Shown here in pieces: positions 50,014 to 52,005 of a DNA stretch of 52,005 bases (its first letter is position 1; the number at the start of each line of letters is the position of its first letter). Under the pieces are notes generated by a model, which was given only the letters and a program-made list of their open reading frames with translations, searched no databases and was not told where the DNA came from. This DNA is from JBPCMN01 sp013695115 (GTDB lineage: Bacteria; Actinomycetota; Acidimicrobiia; IMCC26256; JACDBD01): the NCBI GenBank assembly GCA_051002235.1, contig JBPCMN010000037.1, positions 1-52,005 on the forward strand, in the 5' to 3' direction. Made by a program: the position numbers and the translations under genes.

Positions 50014-50886
50014 GTGGATGCGGTGGGGCAGTGGGAGCGGGCGGGCTCGTACCACGAGGTCGCGGGGGATCGGGTCTTCGTCGTCGACCGCGCCGCCGAG
50101 CGCGAGGAGCTCGAGCCCGCGCTCGTGCTCCACGGCTTTCCCACGTGCTCGTACGACTGGCGGGGCGCGCTCGAGACGCTGGCCCGCCGGCGCCGGGTGG
50201 TGATCCCCGATTACCCGGGTTTCGGGCTCTCGGCCAAGCCCGACCGGCGGTACTCGCTGTTCGAGCAGGCCGACGTGGTCGCCGCGGTCGTCGCCGAGCT
50301 CGGGCTCGCCGAGGTCGCGCTGGTGACGCACGACCTCGGCGATTCGGTCGGCGCCGAGCTCCTGGCCCGCAGCCTGGACGGCGACCTCGCGTGGGAGGTG
50401 TCGCGGCGGGTGATCACGAACGGGTCGATCTACATGGAGTTGGTCCAGCTGTCCGACGGCCAGCAACTCCTGCTTGCGCTACCGGACGAGATGTTGTCGG
50501 AGGAGCTGGCACCCGATCGCGGCGCCATTGCCGCCGCGTTGCGCGGCACCCTCGCTCCCGACGCATCCGTCGACGACGCCGAACTGGACGCGCTGGGGCA
50601 GCTCGTCGTCCACGACGGCGGCAGCCGTCTGCTCCCGCGGACGATCCGCTACATCGAGGAGCGCCGCCGGCACGAGAGCCGGTGGTACGGCGCCATCGAA
50701 CGGCATGCTTCGCCGCTGACCATCGTGTGGGGTGACGCCGACCCGATCGCGGTGTGGCCGATGGCCGAACGCCTGCACGCCGCCCGCCCCGACGCCACCC
50801 TGGTGCGGCTCGAGGGCATCGGCCACTACCCGATGCTCGAGGCGCCGGACGCGTTCAACGCCGCGCTGGAGCACGCCCTCGGCTGA
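50014..50886 (+). CDS. Alpha/beta hydrolase with aspartate nucleophile (epoxide hydrolase / haloalkane dehalogenase type)
   Basis: A 290-aa alpha/beta hydrolase. The nucleophile elbow is VTHDLGDSVG, with Asp in place of Ser, which points to the epoxide hydrolase / haloalkane dehalogenase group. Other blocks are LVLHGFPTCSYDW (oxyanion), PDYPGFGLSAKP, TIVWGDADPIAVWPMAERL and EGIGHYPMLEAPDAF (His). The tyrosines that separate epoxide hydrolases from dehalogenases were not verified. GTG start, 4 nt after the NTF2-like gene, so the two are probably co-transcribed. Confidence 0.85.
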   Translation: MDAVGQWERAGSYHEVAGDRVFVVDRAAEREELEPALVLHGFPTCSYDWRGALETLARRRRVVIPDYPGFGLSAKPDRRYSLFEQADVVAAVVAELGLAEVALVTHDLGDSVGAELLARSLDGDLAWEVSRRVITNGSIYMELVQLSDGQQLLLALPDEMLSEELAPDRGAIAAALRGTLAPDASVDDAELDALGQLVVHDGGSRLLPRTIRYIEERRRHESRWYGAIERHASPLTIVWGDADPIAVWPMAERLHAARPDATLVRLEGIGHYPMLEAPDAFNAALEHALG

Positions 50887-50896
50887 CGCGCCCCGC

Positions 50897-50902
50897 TACC
50901 GT
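50897..50902 (+). promoter_or_regulatory. Candidate leaderless -10 of the SDR gene
   Basis: TACCGT, 7 nt before the ATG at 50910. Confidence 0.45.
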
Positions 50903-50909
50903 GCCCGGC

Positions 50910-51773
50910 ATGGCTGACCGCGAGATCTCGAAAGCCGTGTTGGTGACGGGGTGCTCGTCGGGCATCGGCCGGGCGACCGCCGAGCGTCTCGCCCGCAAGG
51001 GCTGGACCGTCTACGCCTCTGCCCGCAAGCCCGACACGATCGCCGATCTGGGCGCGGCCGGCTGCAAGCTCCTCGCCTGCGATGTCAGCAGCGAGGAGTC
51101 GGTGCGGGGCGCGGTCGCCGAGGTGGAGGCGGCCGAGGGCGCGGTCGGAGCGCTGGTGAACAACGCCGGCTTCGGCCTCGAAGGCCCGGTCGAGGGCGTG
51201 CCGATCGACGAATGGCGTCGACAGTTCGACACCAACCTCTTCGGCATGGTCCGACTCATCCAGCTCGCGCTCCCGAAGATGCGCGCGCAGCGGTGGGGGC
51301 GGATCGTGAACGTGAGCTCGATCGGGGGTCGGCTCGTGTTTCCCGGTGGTGGCCCGTACCACGCGAGCAAGTGGGCGGTGGAGGCGATGAGCGACGCGCT
51401 GCGTTTCGAGGTGAAGCCGTTCGGCGTGCGCGTGTCGATCATCGAGCCGGGGATCATCCGCACGAAGTTCGGCGAGACCGCAGTAGCGACCGTGACCGAG
51501 CACGGTGGCGACGGCCCGTACGCCGAGCTCAGCAAGAGCGTCGCCGAGCGCACCGCCGGCGCGTACGAGGGCCCGATGGCGATGATGTCGGCGGGACCCG
51601 AGTCGGTGGCCCGGGTGATCGAGCGCGCCATCAAGCGCCGGTCGCCCCGGGCCCGGTACCGCGTGACGGTGGGCGGGCGCATGATCCTCGTGACGCGGGC
51701 GTTGCTGACCGACCGGGGATGGGACCGGATGATGCGACTCGCGTACAAGCCGCCCAAGCCGCCGCCCGCCTGA
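50910..51773 (+). CDS. Short-chain dehydrogenase/reductase
   Basis: A 287-aa SDR: NAD(P)-binding TGCSSGIGRATAERL (14-28), NNAGFGLEGP, the catalytic Ser in NVSSIGGRLVFPGGGPYHASKWAVEAMSDALRFE (split) with YxxxK as YHASK, and the IIEPGIIRTKF block. The C-terminal part is longer than in core SDRs. Resembles the 'oxidoreductase, short-chain' group acting on acyl or steroid alcohols; substrate not predictable. ATG 23 nt after the hydrolase stop, with its own leaderless box. Confidence 0.9.
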   Translation: MADREISKAVLVTGCSSGIGRATAERLARKGWTVYASARKPDTIADLGAAGCKLLACDVSSEESVRGAVAEVEAAEGAVGALVNNAGFGLEGPVEGVPIDEWRRQFDTNLFGMVRLIQLALPKMRAQRWGRIVNVSSIGGRLVFPGGGPYHASKWAVEAMSDALRFEVKPFGVRVSIIEPGIIRTKFGETAVATVTEHGGDGPYAELSKSVAERTAGAYEGPMAMMSAGPESVARVIERAIKRRSPRARYRVTVGGRMILVTRALLTDRGWDRMMRLAYKPPKPPPA

Positions 51774-51782
51774 CGAGGCGGC

Positions 51783-52005
51783 TCAGGCAGCCCGCCGGTC
51801 CGCGTCCACCTTGGCTCCCGCGGTCAGGGCGGCCGCGATCATCTCGATGACATCCGGCCCGACCTGGTTGTACGCCCCGGCGGCGACGAAGCCGGGGCGC
51901 CGCCGGCCGGCGTAGCGCAGGCCGACCTCCGATCGCGTGGTCGGCCAAGCGCTGAGCTCGATCTCGACCCGCGCGAAAGCGAATGTGCGGGTGCGCAACC
52001 AGCCG
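51783..52005 (-). CDS. Hypothetical protein, N-terminus beyond the window
   Basis: The C-terminal 73 residues of a minus-strand gene; the frame is still open at the right edge, so the start is not seen. The visible end is GLRYAGRRRPGFVAAGAYNQVGPDVIEMIAAALTAG then a charged AKVDADRRAA tail (split). No family recognised. Confidence 0.6.
   Translation of the reverse strand, partial: GWLRTRTFAFARVEIELSAWPTTRSEVGLRYAGRRRPGFVAAGAYNQVGPDVIEMIAAALTAGAKVDADRRAA

Overview
This is GC-rich actinobacterial chromosomal DNA. A mycothiol S-conjugate amidase (Mca), enzymes that use or make coenzyme F420, a wax-ester/diacylglycerol acyltransferase, a DUF3566 protein, an Rv1264-like cyclase and the mycobacterial-type ImuA'/ImuB/DnaE2 mutasome together suggest Actinomycetota, probably class Acidimicrobiia or a relative (inference). 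No rRNA, tRNA, insertion sequence, prophage or CRISPR array is visible. Genes are dense, often with 4-nt start/stop overlaps, and about two dozen start 6-9 nt after a TAnnnT -10 box, which implies widespread leaderless transcription.

Layout. 0.1-2.6 kb: minus-strand operon metallophosphoesterase - monooxygenase-like protein - CofC/FbiD (F420 synthesis) - PIG-L deacetylase. 2.6-5.4 kb: PlsC, GpsA and an unknown protein in overlapping genes. 5.4-9.7 kb: a MngB-like GH38 glycosidase and a Tat-exported phosphoesterase. 9.8-14.8 kb: membrane sulfatase-fold protein, RpiB-like protein, GYD protein, RNase HII, a TIGR03086-type protein and an Nfu_N-like protein. 14.8-22.5 kb: SOS mutagenesis region, with imuA'-imuB and dnaE2 each behind a near-identical LexA box and separated by a His-tailed DMT transporter, a DUF3237 protein and a flavin/F420 oxidoreductase. 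22.6-29.2 kb: CPBP membrane protein, then a cation block (duplicated MgtE, duplicated PhoU-TrkA_C regulator, P-type ATPase, CorA). 29.3-40.8 kb: VanW protein, acyl-CoA dehydrogenase, class III cyclase, Mca, SCP2 protein, GNAT and ChbG-type deacetylase, LLM oxidoreductase, AMIN-like lipoprotein, DUF3644 protein, quinone oxidoreductase. 40.8-52 kb: WS/DGAT, a probable selenocysteine-containing DsbA-family protein, PAP2 phosphatase, RecB-like nuclease, second LLM oxidoreductase, hydrolases, DUF3566 protein, bifunctional penicillin-binding protein, NTF2-like protein, SDR.

The main discovery candidate is at 42419-43009 (minus). A DsbA-family gene has an in-frame UGA exactly where the family's catalytic cysteine is expected, a strong Shine-Dalgarno before the extended start, and a 6-bp hairpin with a GGUC loop 30-33 nt after the UGA, within the window for bacterial SECIS elements. 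Annotation that treats UGA as stop loses the N-terminus and active site. A second candidate is a family of four intergenic hairpins with a fixed UAC/UAU loop and compensating stem changes, three of them just upstream of a ribosome-binding site.
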